64,000 bases of DNA from JANXAZ01 sp964504655 (GTDB taxonomy: Bacteria; Pseudomonadota; Alphaproteobacteria; Geminicoccales; Geminicoccaceae), in the NCBI GenBank assembly GCA_964504655.1, contig CAZDFD010000007.1, positions 26,574 through 90,573 on the forward strand, read 5' to 3'. The position numbers and the translations under genes are program-made. Positions 18,455-26,179 of this stretch are shown in pieces. Numbering within the stretch: the first letter of the stretch is position 1; the number at the start of each line of letters is the position of its first letter. The notes under the pieces are model-generated. The model searched no databases. It saw only the letters and a program-made list of their open reading frames with translations, and was not told where the DNA came from.

Positions 18455-18463
18455 TCGCTCGCC

Positions 18464-19486
18464 TCAGCGCGGCAAGGCGTTCACGTCCTTCTCCCACTTC
18501 GCGAGCAGGCGCTGGCGCTCGGCCGAAGAGCCGTACTTCTTGAAGTCGTAGTCGATGAGCTTGATCTCCGAGAGTTTGGGCGCCTCGGGCGGTACGACCG
18601 CGGACTTGTTCGACGGTACCTGGTAGGACTTGGCTTTGACTGCCATCGACTGAATATCTGCGCGGAGAGCGAAGTCGTAGAACTTCCTGGCCTCGTCGGG
18701 ATTGCGGGCGCCGGCGATGATACTCATCGAACCGATCTCGTAGCCGGTCCCCTCACACGGCGACACGACCACGATGGGCGCGCCCGCGACCTTCATGGCA
18801 ACCGCGTCGTGCTGGAAGACGATCCCGACGAGTGTCTCGCCCTGGGCCGCAGCCTTGATCGGCGCCGATCCGGACTTGGTGTACTGACTGACGTTGCGGT
18901 GCAGAGCCTTCAAATACTCGAAGCCCTTGTCCTCACCCATCATCTGGACGAACGTGGCAAGTGCCGTGTACGAGGTCCCCGAGCTGTTCGGATTGGCGAT
19001 CTGCACGTCGCCCTTGTACTCCGACTTGACGAGATCTGCCCAGCAGCGCGGGGGAGCAAGCCCCTTCTTCTTCAAGAGCTCCTCGTTGTATCCGTAGCCG
19101 AGCGCACCGGCGTAGATGCCGACCGTCCGCCCGCCCGAGGCCTTGTGCTGGCTCAAAGCCCAGTCGTTGAGCTCCGCGAGCAACGGCGAGGTGTAGGCCT
19201 CGGTGAGCCCTTCCTCGGCCGCCTGGAGATGCGGATCGCCCGTGCCGCCCCACCAGATGTCACCCTTGGGGTTCTCCCGCTCGGCCTTGATCTGCGCGTA
19301 GGTCTCCCCGGAGCTCTTGCGCGTCATCGCGACCTTGATGCCCGTCGCCCGCTCGAACTCGGTGACCATGAGCTGGCACCAAGCCTCGTCCGGGCTGCAG
19401 TAGAGCGTGAGCTTGCCGGCTGCCTCGAGCTCCGACGTCGCCGCGATCGCCAACGCAAACGCTGCGCCTGCCAGCAGAGCACGCAT
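18464..19486 (-). CDS. ABC transporter substrate-binding protein, Fe3+/2-aminoethylphosphonate type
   Basis: A 340-residue periplasmic protein. The signal peptide is MRALLAGAAFALAIAATSE; ATG 19486 has GGAGGGTGACG upstream and is preferred over an upstream in-frame start. The mature protein begins GKLTLYCSPDEAWC and contains GDIWWGGTGDPHLQAAEEG and FQHDAVAMKVAGAP, as in SBP family 1/FutA-like proteins. I do not see the adjacent tyrosine pair that binds iron in FbpA, so iron is not certain. It is the first gene of the operon. Confidence 0.84.
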   Translation of the reverse strand: MRALLAGAAFALAIAATSELEAAGKLTLYCSPDEAWCQLMVTEFERATGIKVAMTRKSSGETYAQIKAERENPKGDIWWGGTGDPHLQAAEEGLTEAYTSPLLAELNDWALSQHKASGGRTVGIYAGALGYGYNEELLKKKGLAPPRCWADLVKSEYKGDVQIANPNSSGTSYTALATFVQMMGEDKGFEYLKALHRNVSQYTKSGSAPIKAAAQGETLVGIVFQHDAVAMKVAGAPIVVVSPCEGTGYEIGSMSIIAGARNPDEARKFYDFALRADIQSMAVKAKSYQVPSNKSAVVPPEAPKLSEIKLIDYDFKKYGSSAERQRLLAKWEKDVNALPR

Positions 19487-19592
19487 CGTCACCCTCCGTT
19501 CCCTCCCGGGATCAGCGACGAGCAAACGAGGAATTCGACCCGTCGTCAACCGAGGCCACCGCCCGCCCCGGGAATCGCCGTCACGACCCTCC

Positions 19593-20387
19593 TCACCCGA
19601 GGAAGGCGTTGAGGGCCGCCAAGGTCGCCTCCGGAAGCTCGACCATCATCATGTGCCCGGCACCTTCGAGCTCGGAACAGCGCACGTCCGGAACGAGGGC
19701 GGCGAGCGCCCGGCCGGCGGCGGGCGGGGTCATCCGGTCCTCGCTGCCGATCAGGATCAGCGTCGGGCACCGGATGGTCCGCGCCCGCTCCTCGCCGTCG
19801 ACATAGGCGTGGCATGCGGCCAAGTCGGTAGCCAACACCACGGGATCGCCGCGCAGCAGCAGCCCGCGCGCGGTGCCCATCAGCCACCCGCCGGGCAACG
19901 GATTGCCACCGACGTGACCGCGCGTGCCGAAGGCCCAGTCGCAGATCAACTCGATCGCGCGCGGATCGCGACGCCGGGCGAGCTCCAGAAGCTCGGGATG
20001 CACCGGCATCCGCGACCCGGCGCCGAGCAGACAGAGCTTCGTCACCCGCTCGGGATGGCGGGCGGCGAGATCGAGGCCGGCCAGGGCACCCATCGAATGG
20101 CCGATCACGGCGGCGGGCTCGGGACCGGTTGCGGCGATCACCGCGGCGAGCCAGTCCGCGATCGCGGCGATCGACGGGAGCGGGGGCTGTCCCCGGGCGC
20201 GCCCGTGTCCGGGCAGGTCCACGGCGAACGCGTTCCAGCCATGGAACGCCAAGTACCGTCCCTGCAGGGTCCAGACACTCTGGTCCATGCCGGCACCGTG
20301 GATCAGGAACACCTTGCGGGCGCCGCGCACGGTGGCGCGACCGTAGGTCGACACGGCCACCGACGGCGAGATCTCGCCCGGAGGCAT
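19593..20387 (-). CDS. Alpha/beta-fold hydrolase
   Basis: A 264-residue cytosolic hydrolase. The oxyanion-hole region is FLIHGAGMDQSVW, the nucleophile elbow GHSMGAL, the acid probably lies in IGSEDRMTPP, and the histidine in GAGHMMMVELPE. The catalytic triad is therefore complete. ATG 20387 directly follows the metY stop with one base between, so the gene is co-transcribed and probably coupled. The closeness to a sulfhydrylase might suggest an ester or acyl-homoserine-related substrate, but this is a guess. Confidence 0.86.
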   Translation of the reverse strand: MPPGEISPSVAVSTYGRATVRGARKVFLIHGAGMDQSVWTLQGRYLAFHGWNAFAVDLPGHGRARGQPPLPSIAAIADWLAAVIAATGPEPAAVIGHSMGALAGLDLAARHPERVTKLCLLGAGSRMPVHPELLELARRRDPRAIELICDWAFGTRGHVGGNPLPGGWLMGTARGLLLRGDPVVLATDLAACHAYVDGEERARTIRCPTLILIGSEDRMTPPAAGRALAALVPDVRCSELEGAGHMMMVELPEATLAALNAFLG

Positions 20388-20388
20388 G

Positions 20389-21687
20389 TCAACCGCGCCT
20401 TTGCGAGGCGCGGAGCGCTCGATCGAGATCGGCCACGATGTCCTCGGGATCCTCGAGGCCCACGGACAGTCGGATGGTGTCGTCTCGCAGACCCACGGCG
20501 GCGAGCTGCTGCTCACCGAGCTGGAGATGGGTGGTCGAGGCGGGATGGATCACGAGGGTCTTGGCGTCGCCGACGTTCGCCAAGTGGGAGGCGAGGCGGC
20601 ACGCCTCGATGAAGCGCGCCCCCGCCGCACGGCCACCCTTCACGCCGAAGCTCACGATCGAGCCGGCGCCGCGCGGCAGCAGTCGGCGAGCGAGCGCGTG
20701 ATCCGGGTGATCGGGCAGACTCGGGTGGAGCACGAAGCTCACGGCGGGGTGACCGCACAGGAAGGCCAGAACCCGATCGGTGTTGGCCACGTGCCGAGCC
20801 ATCCGCAACGGCAGCGTCTCGATGCCCTGCAGTATGTAGAAGGCGTTGTGCGGACTCAGGCAGGCGCCGAAATCCCGCACCCCCTCGGTGCGGGCTCGCG
20901 CGGCGAAGGCGGCCGGGCCGAACGTCTCGGCGTAGGTGACCCCGAGATAGCCGTCATAGGGCTCGCTCAGGGTCGGGAACCGATCGCTGGCCATCCAGTC
21001 GAAGCGACCACCATCGACGACCAGTCCGCCGATCGCGACGCCGTGACCGCCGAGCCACTTGGTGGCGGAGTGGATCACGATGTCGGCGCCGAGCTCGATC
21101 GGCCGCGCCAGGTACGGGCTCGCGAAGGTGTTGTCGATCGCGAGCGGCAGGCCGTGCGCATGCGCCACGTCGGCGATCCGCGGGATGTCGAGCACCTCGA
21201 GCCCCGGATTGCCGATGGTCTCGCCGAACACCAGGCGCGTGCTCGGACGGATCGCAGCGGCGAAGGCGCCCGGATCGCGCGGATCGACGAACGTCGTCTC
21301 GATACCGAAGCGGGGCAGCGTGAGCCGCAGAAGATTGACGCTGCCTCCGTAGAGGTTGCGGGCGGCCACGATGTGGCCGCCGGCACCCATCAGGGTCACG
21401 ACGACGAGGTGCAGGGCAGCCTGGCCGCTCGCGGCCGCGACGGCGGCGACCCCGCCCTCGAGCGCCGCGATCCGCTCCTCGAGCACGGCCACCGTCGGGT
21501 TCGAGATGCGCGTGTAGATGTGCCCGGCCCGCTCGAGGTTGAAGAGCCCGGCCGCCTGATCCGTGTCACGGAACACGTATGAGGTGGTCTGGTAGATCGG
21601 AACGGCCCGGGCGCCGGTGGTCGGATCGGGCACCTGACCCGCATGAAGAGCGAGCGTGTCGAACTTGAGGATCTTCGGATCGGCCAT
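20389..21687 (-). CDS. metY: O-acetylhomoserine sulfhydrylase family (Cys/Met metabolism PLP enzyme)
   Basis: A 432-residue PLP enzyme. It begins ILKFDTLALHAGQVPDPTTGARAVPIYQTTSY, typical of MetY. The PLP lysine is in SATKWLGGHG, the Asp/Asn contacts lie in IDNTFASPYL, and an EAPLN-like substrate loop is present. The family makes homocysteine from O-acetylhomoserine and sulfide; MetZ (O-succinyl) is the main alternative. ATG 21687 is preferred over a TTG 27 bases upstream. It lies just outside the left edge of the phage-like module and is transcribed in the same direction as its left arm, so read-through is possible. Confidence 0.88.
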   Translation of the reverse strand: MADPKILKFDTLALHAGQVPDPTTGARAVPIYQTTSYVFRDTDQAAGLFNLERAGHIYTRISNPTVAVLEERIAALEGGVAAVAAASGQAALHLVVVTLMGAGGHIVAARNLYGGSVNLLRLTLPRFGIETTFVDPRDPGAFAAAIRPSTRLVFGETIGNPGLEVLDIPRIADVAHAHGLPLAIDNTFASPYLARPIELGADIVIHSATKWLGGHGVAIGGLVVDGGRFDWMASDRFPTLSEPYDGYLGVTYAETFGPAAFAARARTEGVRDFGACLSPHNAFYILQGIETLPLRMARHVANTDRVLAFLCGHPAVSFVLHPSLPDHPDHALARRLLPRGAGSIVSFGVKGGRAAGARFIEACRLASHLANVGDAKTLVIHPASTTHLQLGEQQLAAVGLRDDTIRLSVGLEDPEDIVADLDRALRASQRRG

Positions 21688-21755
21688 GGAGCGCCCCGCA
21701 CCGGACGGGGCCAACCTAGCCGTTCGGCGGTACGGCGGCCAGGGTCGTGCCGAGC

Positions 21756-21959
21756 TCAGCCGGGATCGCCATCCGCGGCCGGCGGCGGCGGCAACAGCAT
21801 GGCCGTCAGCTGGACGACCACCGACCGGCGGCCCTGCTCGTCCAGCCCGAGCGCATCGACCGCGGCCTGGGTGATGGCGAGCGCCGCGCGGACGATCGCG
21901 AGGAGCAGGGAATCGCGCGCGACCTTCCAGGCGCGCTCGAACGAAAGGCTCGGCGTCAT
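21756..21959 (-). CDS. Small protein downstream of the tail spike, unknown function
   Basis: A 67-residue frame whose ATG at 21959 follows the tail-spike stop by one base. It is helical (MTPSLSFERAWKVARDSLLLAIVRAAL), then has a Gln/Val-rich stretch and a proline run. It is not recognised. The tight spacing after the spike gene argues that it is real. It could be a spike chaperone or a small virion protein; nothing in the sequence decides. Confidence 0.5.
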   Translation of the reverse strand: MTPSLSFERAWKVARDSLLLAIVRAALAITQAAVDALGLDEQGRRSVVVQLTAMLLPPPPAADGDPG

Positions 21960-21960
21960 C

Positions 21961-24324
21961 TCAGCCCTCGATGTAGATGGAGTTGGCCTGGTTCGCGTCG
22001 CTCGTCACCAAGTGAACGGTGAACACGCGACCGATCTCGGTGATCTCGAAGCACGGATTGCCGCCCGGGCTCGTGAGATTGGTGCGCCGCAGCGTGAGCT
22101 GCGGGCTCGCAGCCGGCTTGGCCATGATCCGGATCGGGTTGCTGACGGTGGCGATCCGGAAGATGGCGGCGCTCATGCCGGAGGGCATGCTCGACCCGTC
22201 GAAGGCGACATAGCTCACACTGTCCGACGAGCTGATCCGCAAGAGCTGTCCCGCCCGGGTGGACGCCACCACGTAGGGCGAACTCTCGGAGTTCGTCCCC
22301 TGGCTGGCATTGGTCCACGCCAGGGTTTCCTCGTGGGCGAACTCACCGTCCGGCACGGTCGTACCGTAGACCTCGATCTTGCCCGAGACGGCGTTGTGGC
22401 GCAGCACGATCGTGACGAGCTGGTGCTGCCGGCGGATGACCAGGTTCGAACCGCCGACCGGGCTCTTGATCTCGACGCCGCCGTCGCCGGCCGCGACGGT
22501 TACGCTCCCGGTCCCTTGGCGGACCAGCCAGAGGATCGCCGCGGGATCGCCGGGGTCGAGAAGGGGGGCGGTCGTGCTCCCGAGCGTGTAGGTCGAGGAA
22601 ACCGTGACAGTTATGGCACTGGCATTGTTGACCCGATGGACGCGACCGAAGTCGGCCGGCGACAGGCTGAAGCTCGCGTTGCGCTCGCGCTCGGGAACGC
22701 GTCCGGGAAGGCTCACGCCCGGGCTCCAGCCGTTGGCGAGCCGCGCATACCAGCCGGGGCCGGCCCAAGGAGTACCCGAAGGCAACGCAGCCGCGGACTC
22801 GCAATAGACCACGAAGCCGTTGCGCGGCTGGCTCGGCTCGCTGCCTCGCGGCGGCAGATAGAGCGGGTCGGCGATCTCGATCCGGTGCAGGGGGCCGGCC
22901 GCGTGATCCTCGCCGTTCCCGAGGGCGAGGCGGCTCTCCTGCCCCTCCGAGTAGCCACGGGGTCGATAGAGCCGCGTCACGTTGTGCGAGGTGACGTCGA
23001 TGCCCAGAGCCTGGCGAGGTCTCGGGTTCTTGACGTTGCCGTCCCGCGTGGTGCTGGCGCCGTCGTGGAAGTCGCCGGTGATCAGGAGCTGGCCGACGTT
23101 GGCCGCTCGGACCTGAACCGCGGCACCGCCCTGGTTGGGCTCGTTGAGCCAAAGGGCCGCAGGCAGGAAGGTGTCCCCCTCGCCCGACCGGGCCGCCGGG
23201 TCGTCACTCGAGACGCCGACCGGATTGATCTGACCGAAGCCGTTGCAGTTGGCGAGGAAACACCGCATCACCGAGCCCGGCAGGTCGGTGTTGCTGTCGA
23301 CCCAGGGCGTGGTGCAGTTGAGCACGTAGCAGTTGACGAAGCTGACGTGCCGCACACTGCCCGCGTTGCCGCCGCCTGCGGCTCCCTCGACCCGGAACGC
23401 GGTCTCGACATACTCCACATCGCAATTGACGAGAGCCGAGCGCATGACGCGCTTGAGCCAGATGCCGGTGCTGCCGGGAGGTGCCCCGGCGCTGTTGACC
23501 TGAACACGGTTGAGCAGGAGATTGTTCATGACGTAGAGCTTGCCGGCCACCGCCGAGCCGGTGTGCTCGACCAGGATGCCGGTCGTCCCCGCACCCTTGA
23601 GCTTGATCGAGATCTCCTCGATCAGACCGTCCCCGTAATTGACGGCGGCACCCGCCTCGTTGGCGTAGAGGCGAATCCCGCTCGCGAACAGATCGTGCTC
23701 GCCGCCGCCGGGCCCGGCCGAGATCTCCCGAAGGCAGCACTCGTTGGAGTTCTCGAGCTCCAGGCACCAGCCGGCGCTCGCGCCACCCTCGAAGCGTAGC
23801 CTCTGCGCGATGAACTCGTGCCCCCTCGCCAGGATGCCGCCGGTCGTCATGCGCACCGTGAGGTCCTCGATGGAGCATCGCGTCCAGTCGGAGGTGGCGG
23901 TGGGATCCACGAGATGGGGGCCCTCGTTTCTGTTGAAGACGAAGGCCCGCTCGGCGAGCGCCTCGATGACGGCGATGTCACGGCCGGCGCCGACGAGCCG
24001 GCGGCGCGGCTTGACCTGGATCACCGATCCGAGCCGGTAGCGACCGGCCGGAACGAGAACCTCGAGCGCGGCATCGAGCGCCGCCTGGAAGGCCGGTGCG
24101 TCGTCGGCGGTGCCGTCTCCGACCGCCCCGAAGTCGCGCACGGAGACACGCTCGGCGAGCTTGTCACGCAAGAGACGGCTCGGGGTCGCACCGCCCAGCC
24201 GCCAGGGCAGGGCCTCGACGGCCGCGCGCCGGGTCAGGTTTCCCTGCGTCGTGGACACCAGGAGCTGGTCCGCCGGCTCGACGACGGCCGCCGCGGGGAG
24301 CTCGTGAATCTGTTTCGTGGTCAT
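21961..24324 (-). CDS. Phage tail spike/fibre with pectate-lyase-type beta-helix
   Basis: A 787-residue protein. A short N-terminal adaptor (TTKQIHELPAAAVVEPADQLLVS) is followed near residue 57 by VSVRDFGAVGDGTADDAPAFQ, the start of a Pectate_lyase_3 domain typical of tail spikes. The middle shows beta-helix rungs with repeated Asn and Gly turns to about residue 350. The C-terminal third is beta-rich, with a likely trimerisation or receptor-binding domain. Such proteins degrade or bind surface polysaccharide. Its start codon overlaps the stop of a 56-residue gene (ATGA). Confidence 0.83.
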   Translation of the reverse strand: MTTKQIHELPAAAVVEPADQLLVSTTQGNLTRRAAVEALPWRLGGATPSRLLRDKLAERVSVRDFGAVGDGTADDAPAFQAALDAALEVLVPAGRYRLGSVIQVKPRRRLVGAGRDIAVIEALAERAFVFNRNEGPHLVDPTATSDWTRCSIEDLTVRMTTGGILARGHEFIAQRLRFEGGASAGWCLELENSNECCLREISAGPGGGEHDLFASGIRLYANEAGAAVNYGDGLIEEISIKLKGAGTTGILVEHTGSAVAGKLYVMNNLLLNRVQVNSAGAPPGSTGIWLKRVMRSALVNCDVEYVETAFRVEGAAGGGNAGSVRHVSFVNCYVLNCTTPWVDSNTDLPGSVMRCFLANCNGFGQINPVGVSSDDPAARSGEGDTFLPAALWLNEPNQGGAAVQVRAANVGQLLITGDFHDGASTTRDGNVKNPRPRQALGIDVTSHNVTRLYRPRGYSEGQESRLALGNGEDHAAGPLHRIEIADPLYLPPRGSEPSQPRNGFVVYCESAAALPSGTPWAGPGWYARLANGWSPGVSLPGRVPERERNASFSLSPADFGRVHRVNNASAITVTVSSTYTLGSTTAPLLDPGDPAAILWLVRQGTGSVTVAAGDGGVEIKSPVGGSNLVIRRQHQLVTIVLRHNAVSGKIEVYGTTVPDGEFAHEETLAWTNASQGTNSESSPYVVASTRAGQLLRISSSDSVSYVAFDGSSMPSGMSAAIFRIATVSNPIRIMAKPAASPQLTLRRTNLTSPGGNPCFEITEIGRVFTVHLVTSDANQANSIYIEG

Positions 24325-24491
24325 GGTCCGGGCTCCACGGCCAGCCGCTCGCCGAGCTCGGTGACGAGCGACTCGCCGGTCTCAGTTGCGAGAACGGGCG
24401 GGGGAGGCGGCGGTTCAATCGCCACCGAGGCTGTGCGATCGCGGCTCGTGATGCGCAGCCCCGCCGCGGTCAGCGCGAGGCCGAGCGGCAT
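24321..24491 (-). CDS. 56-residue phage protein, unknown function
   Basis: A short gene from ATG 24491 to a TGA that overlaps the tail-spike ATG. The preceding gene ends one base before its start (TGACATG). The product begins MPLGLALTAAGLRITSRDRT, has a run of six prolines near the middle and ends ELGERLAVEPGP. Tight packing on both sides supports a real gene in a coupled operon of 108, 56, 787 and 67 residues. No family is recognised. Confidence 0.6.
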   Translation of the reverse strand: MPLGLALTAAGLRITSRDRTASVAIEPPPPPPVLATETGESLVTELGERLAVEPGP

Positions 24492-24492
24492 G

Positions 24493-24819
24493 TCAGATCC
24501 GACCGATCAGGTAGGCGTCGCAGGGCCCGGCCTCGGCCACGAAGGCGACGTGCCGCTCGCCACGTCGCAGCGGAATGTCGACATAGTGGCCGGGTGCGAG
24601 GAACGGGCTCGTGGCCGCGTCGGCCGTGACCGTCGCGTCGCCGAGCTCGAACCGGCACGGCCCGGTCGCGTAGAGCGTGACGATCTCGATGTCGGCAGGG
24701 ATCGGCGTCCCGTTTCGCACCGACTCGGCACCGACCGACAGCTTCGTCGTGCCGCGATAGTCGAACCCGAGGATGCCGATCGGGTTCCCGTTGTCGTCCA
24801 GAGGCAGGAGCAGGCTCAT
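24493..24819 (-). CDS. 108-residue phage protein, unknown function
   Basis: First gene of the left arm. The product is beta-rich with no signal peptide or membrane helix (SLLLPLDDNGNPIGILGFDY at the start, HYVDIPLRRGERHVAFVAE near the end). Two cysteines are present. Its size and all-beta look would suit a small capsid-decoration or tail-adaptor protein, but I do not recognise it. A promoter lies about 55-80 bases upstream. Confidence 0.6.
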   Translation of the reverse strand: MSLLLPLDDNGNPIGILGFDYRGTTKLSVGAESVRNGTPIPADIEIVTLYATGPCRFELGDATVTADAATSPFLAPGHYVDIPLRRGERHVAFVAEAGPCDAYLIGRI

Positions 24820-24871
24820 GGCTGCGTCTCCGAGCGGGCCCGGCGGCCTGCCGGGCGGCGATCATGAGCGC

Positions 24872-24900
24872 AGCCTAGAACCATATAGGACGATTGTCAA
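24872..24900 (-). promoter_or_regulatory. Putative promoter of the left (tail spike) arm
   Basis: On the minus strand TTGACA (24900-24895) is followed after 17 bases by TAGGCT (24877-24872), a perfect -35 with a weak -10. The 15 bases TTGACAATCGTCCTA are repeated with one change at the portal promoter at 26121 (TTGACAATCATCCTA). Confidence 0.55.
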
Positions 24901-24950
24901 GAGAACGGATCAAAGACCCCTTTGCAGCCGCTCGGTCCGCTCCAGCGCCC

Positions 24951-25592
24951 CTACTGGCTGAGCCAGAGGATGCGGGCCAGCCACGAGAGGCGATCGGCTT
25001 CGATCACCTCCTCCGCCTTGCCGGCGCCCAGTTCGGCGAGGACGACGCGCTGCGCCGTCCGCCGGACCACGACCCCGAACATCACCTGGTTCGTGCGCAG
25101 GCGAGCGATCACCCGATCACCGCGCCGAATGCTGCTGCCGGGCGAGATCACGACGACGTCGCCCGAGCGGTAGACCGGCGGCGCCACGTCTCGGTCGAGC
25201 TCGACCGCATAGGCGTGCTCGTCGTCGATCGCCGGATACTCGATCTCCTCCCACCCCGTCGGCTGCGGGAACCCTGCGGCGTCGAGGCACGCCCCGCTTT
25301 CGATCTCGCCGAGCCCGGTGCAGCGCAGCCGGAACCCCCGCCCGGCCGGGCTGCCGGGAGTGCCACCCTGCATCAGCTCCACGAAATCGCGCATCGAGGT
25401 CTGGGTCGCATCCAGCACCTTCGAGACGCTCTCGGTGCTCGGCCAGCGCGGCTTTCCCTGCTTGGTGATGCGCTTGCTCTTGTTGAAGGTGGTCGGGTCG
25501 AGGCCGGCCCGCTTGGCGAGGCCGGATGCCGACAGCTTGTTGCGCGCCGCCAGTCGGTCGATTCCGTCCCAGACCTGTCTGTGGGTCAGCAT
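24951..25592 (-). CDS. HTH/S24-type phage repressor lacking the Ser-Lys dyad
   Basis: A 213-residue regulator. The N-terminal HTH covers residues 1-45 (SASGLAKRAGLDPTTFNKSKR). The C-terminal half aligns with S24/LexA-type peptidase domains (DDEHAYAVELDRDV, then YRSGDVVVISPGSSIRRGDRV). Where related proteins have GDSM this one has RDVA, and the lysine expected in a MAKV-like strand is replaced in VMFGVVVRR. The dyad therefore seems lost and self-cleavage unlikely. ATG 25592 matches the family N-terminus; a longer form from 25631 has a ribosome site only one base away. It is divergent from the right arm and sits beside a palindromic operator. Confidence 0.8.
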   Translation of the reverse strand: MLTHRQVWDGIDRLAARNKLSASGLAKRAGLDPTTFNKSKRITKQGKPRWPSTESVSKVLDATQTSMRDFVELMQGGTPGSPAGRGFRLRCTGLGEIESGACLDAAGFPQPTGWEEIEYPAIDDEHAYAVELDRDVAPPVYRSGDVVVISPGSSIRRGDRVIARLRTNQVMFGVVVRRTAQRVVLAELGAGKAEEVIEADRLSWLARILWLSQ

Positions 25593-25645
25593 TAGGATCG
25601 CGCTCCGAGCCTGACCGGGCTTCGCCCGCATTCCTCCCTATTCTG

Positions 25646-25674
25646 TTGACAGGAACGCTTCCTGTCATTAGGTT
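25646..25674 (+). promoter_or_regulatory. Putative rightward promoter overlapping the operator
   Basis: TTGACA (25646-25651) is followed after 17 bases by TAGGTT (25669-25674). Transcription would start about at the ATG of the next gene (25682), so the message would be nearly or fully leaderless. The -35 and spacer lie inside the perfect palindrome, as expected for repression. Confidence 0.5.
25647..25667. promoter_or_regulatory. Perfect inverted repeat, probable repressor operator
   Basis: Two 9-base half-sites, TGACAGGAA and TTCCTGTCA, separated by CGC, are perfectly symmetric over 21 bases. The site lies between the divergent repressor gene and the first right-arm gene and overlaps a promoter. 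It is the likely binding site of the repressor at 24951-25592. Confidence 0.65.
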
Positions 25675-25681
25675 AAAAAGC

Positions 25682-26146
25682 ATGAACAGTGAGATCGAAG
25701 GCGGATCCCGCTCCGGGCCTCCGGCCGCCTCGCGGGCGATCGTGGTCTTCGAGGACAGGGCGCAGGTGGCGTGCCTCGCCTGGCTGCGGCCGGGCTTCCG
25801 CCACTGCTTCTGTTTGGTCCGTCGACCCGTCGGTTGGGTCGTCTGCGACCCGCTCAAGGCGGTCACCACCCTGGATGTCATCGCCGACTACGAAGAACGC
25901 GAGCTCCTGGTCCATTATCGGCGACGCGGGATGGTGGCGATCGCGGGGGACTGTCGTCCGGGAAGTCGACCCGGACCCGTCCTGAGGCCTTTGACCTGCG
26001 TCGAGCTCGTGAAGCGCATCGTCGGGCTGCGCGGCGCCGGAGTGTGGACTCCCCATCAGCTCTATCGGGTCCTGCGCGAGCGTGGCTTTCGCGAGGAGGC
26101 CCCGAGCTGCGATCGGTCTATTGACAATCATCCTAACCAAGCATAA
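25682..26146 (+). CDS. Conserved small phage protein upstream of the portal gene
   Basis: A 154-residue protein with no membrane segment. It contains VFEDRAQVACLAWLRPGFRH then CFCLVRRPVGWVVCDPL, and later LTCVELVKRIVGL followed by TPHQLYRVL. I recall similar proteins beside portal genes in alphaproteobacterial prophages, where the function is unknown. It is Cys- and Arg-rich. There is no Shine-Dalgarno before ATG 25682. Its stop codon lies inside the -10 of the portal promoter. Confidence 0.65.
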   Translation: MNSEIEGGSRSGPPAASRAIVVFEDRAQVACLAWLRPGFRHCFCLVRRPVGWVVCDPLKAVTTLDVIADYEERELLVHYRRRGMVAIAGDCRPGSRPGPVLRPLTCVELVKRIVGLRGAGVWTPHQLYRVLRERGFREEAPSCDRSIDNHPNQA

Positions 26147-26149
26147 ATT
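26121..26149 (+). promoter_or_regulatory. Putative promoter of the right (virion) arm
   Basis: TTGACA (26121-26126) with a 17-base spacer and TAAATT (26144-26149). The region is notably AT-rich for this genome. The first 15 bases match the left-arm promoter at 14 positions. The portal ATG is at 26180, preceded by GAGGA. Confidence 0.65.
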
Positions 26150-26179
26150 CCCCACACCACGTTCTCTCGAGGACCAAAC

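Noticed and set aside
16313..19612. Plus-strand open frame of over 1000 codons opposite the ABC importer genes
   Set aside because: Product is rich in Glu, Arg, Gln and His with no domain; it is the antisense shadow of the permease and binding-protein genes caused by high GC.
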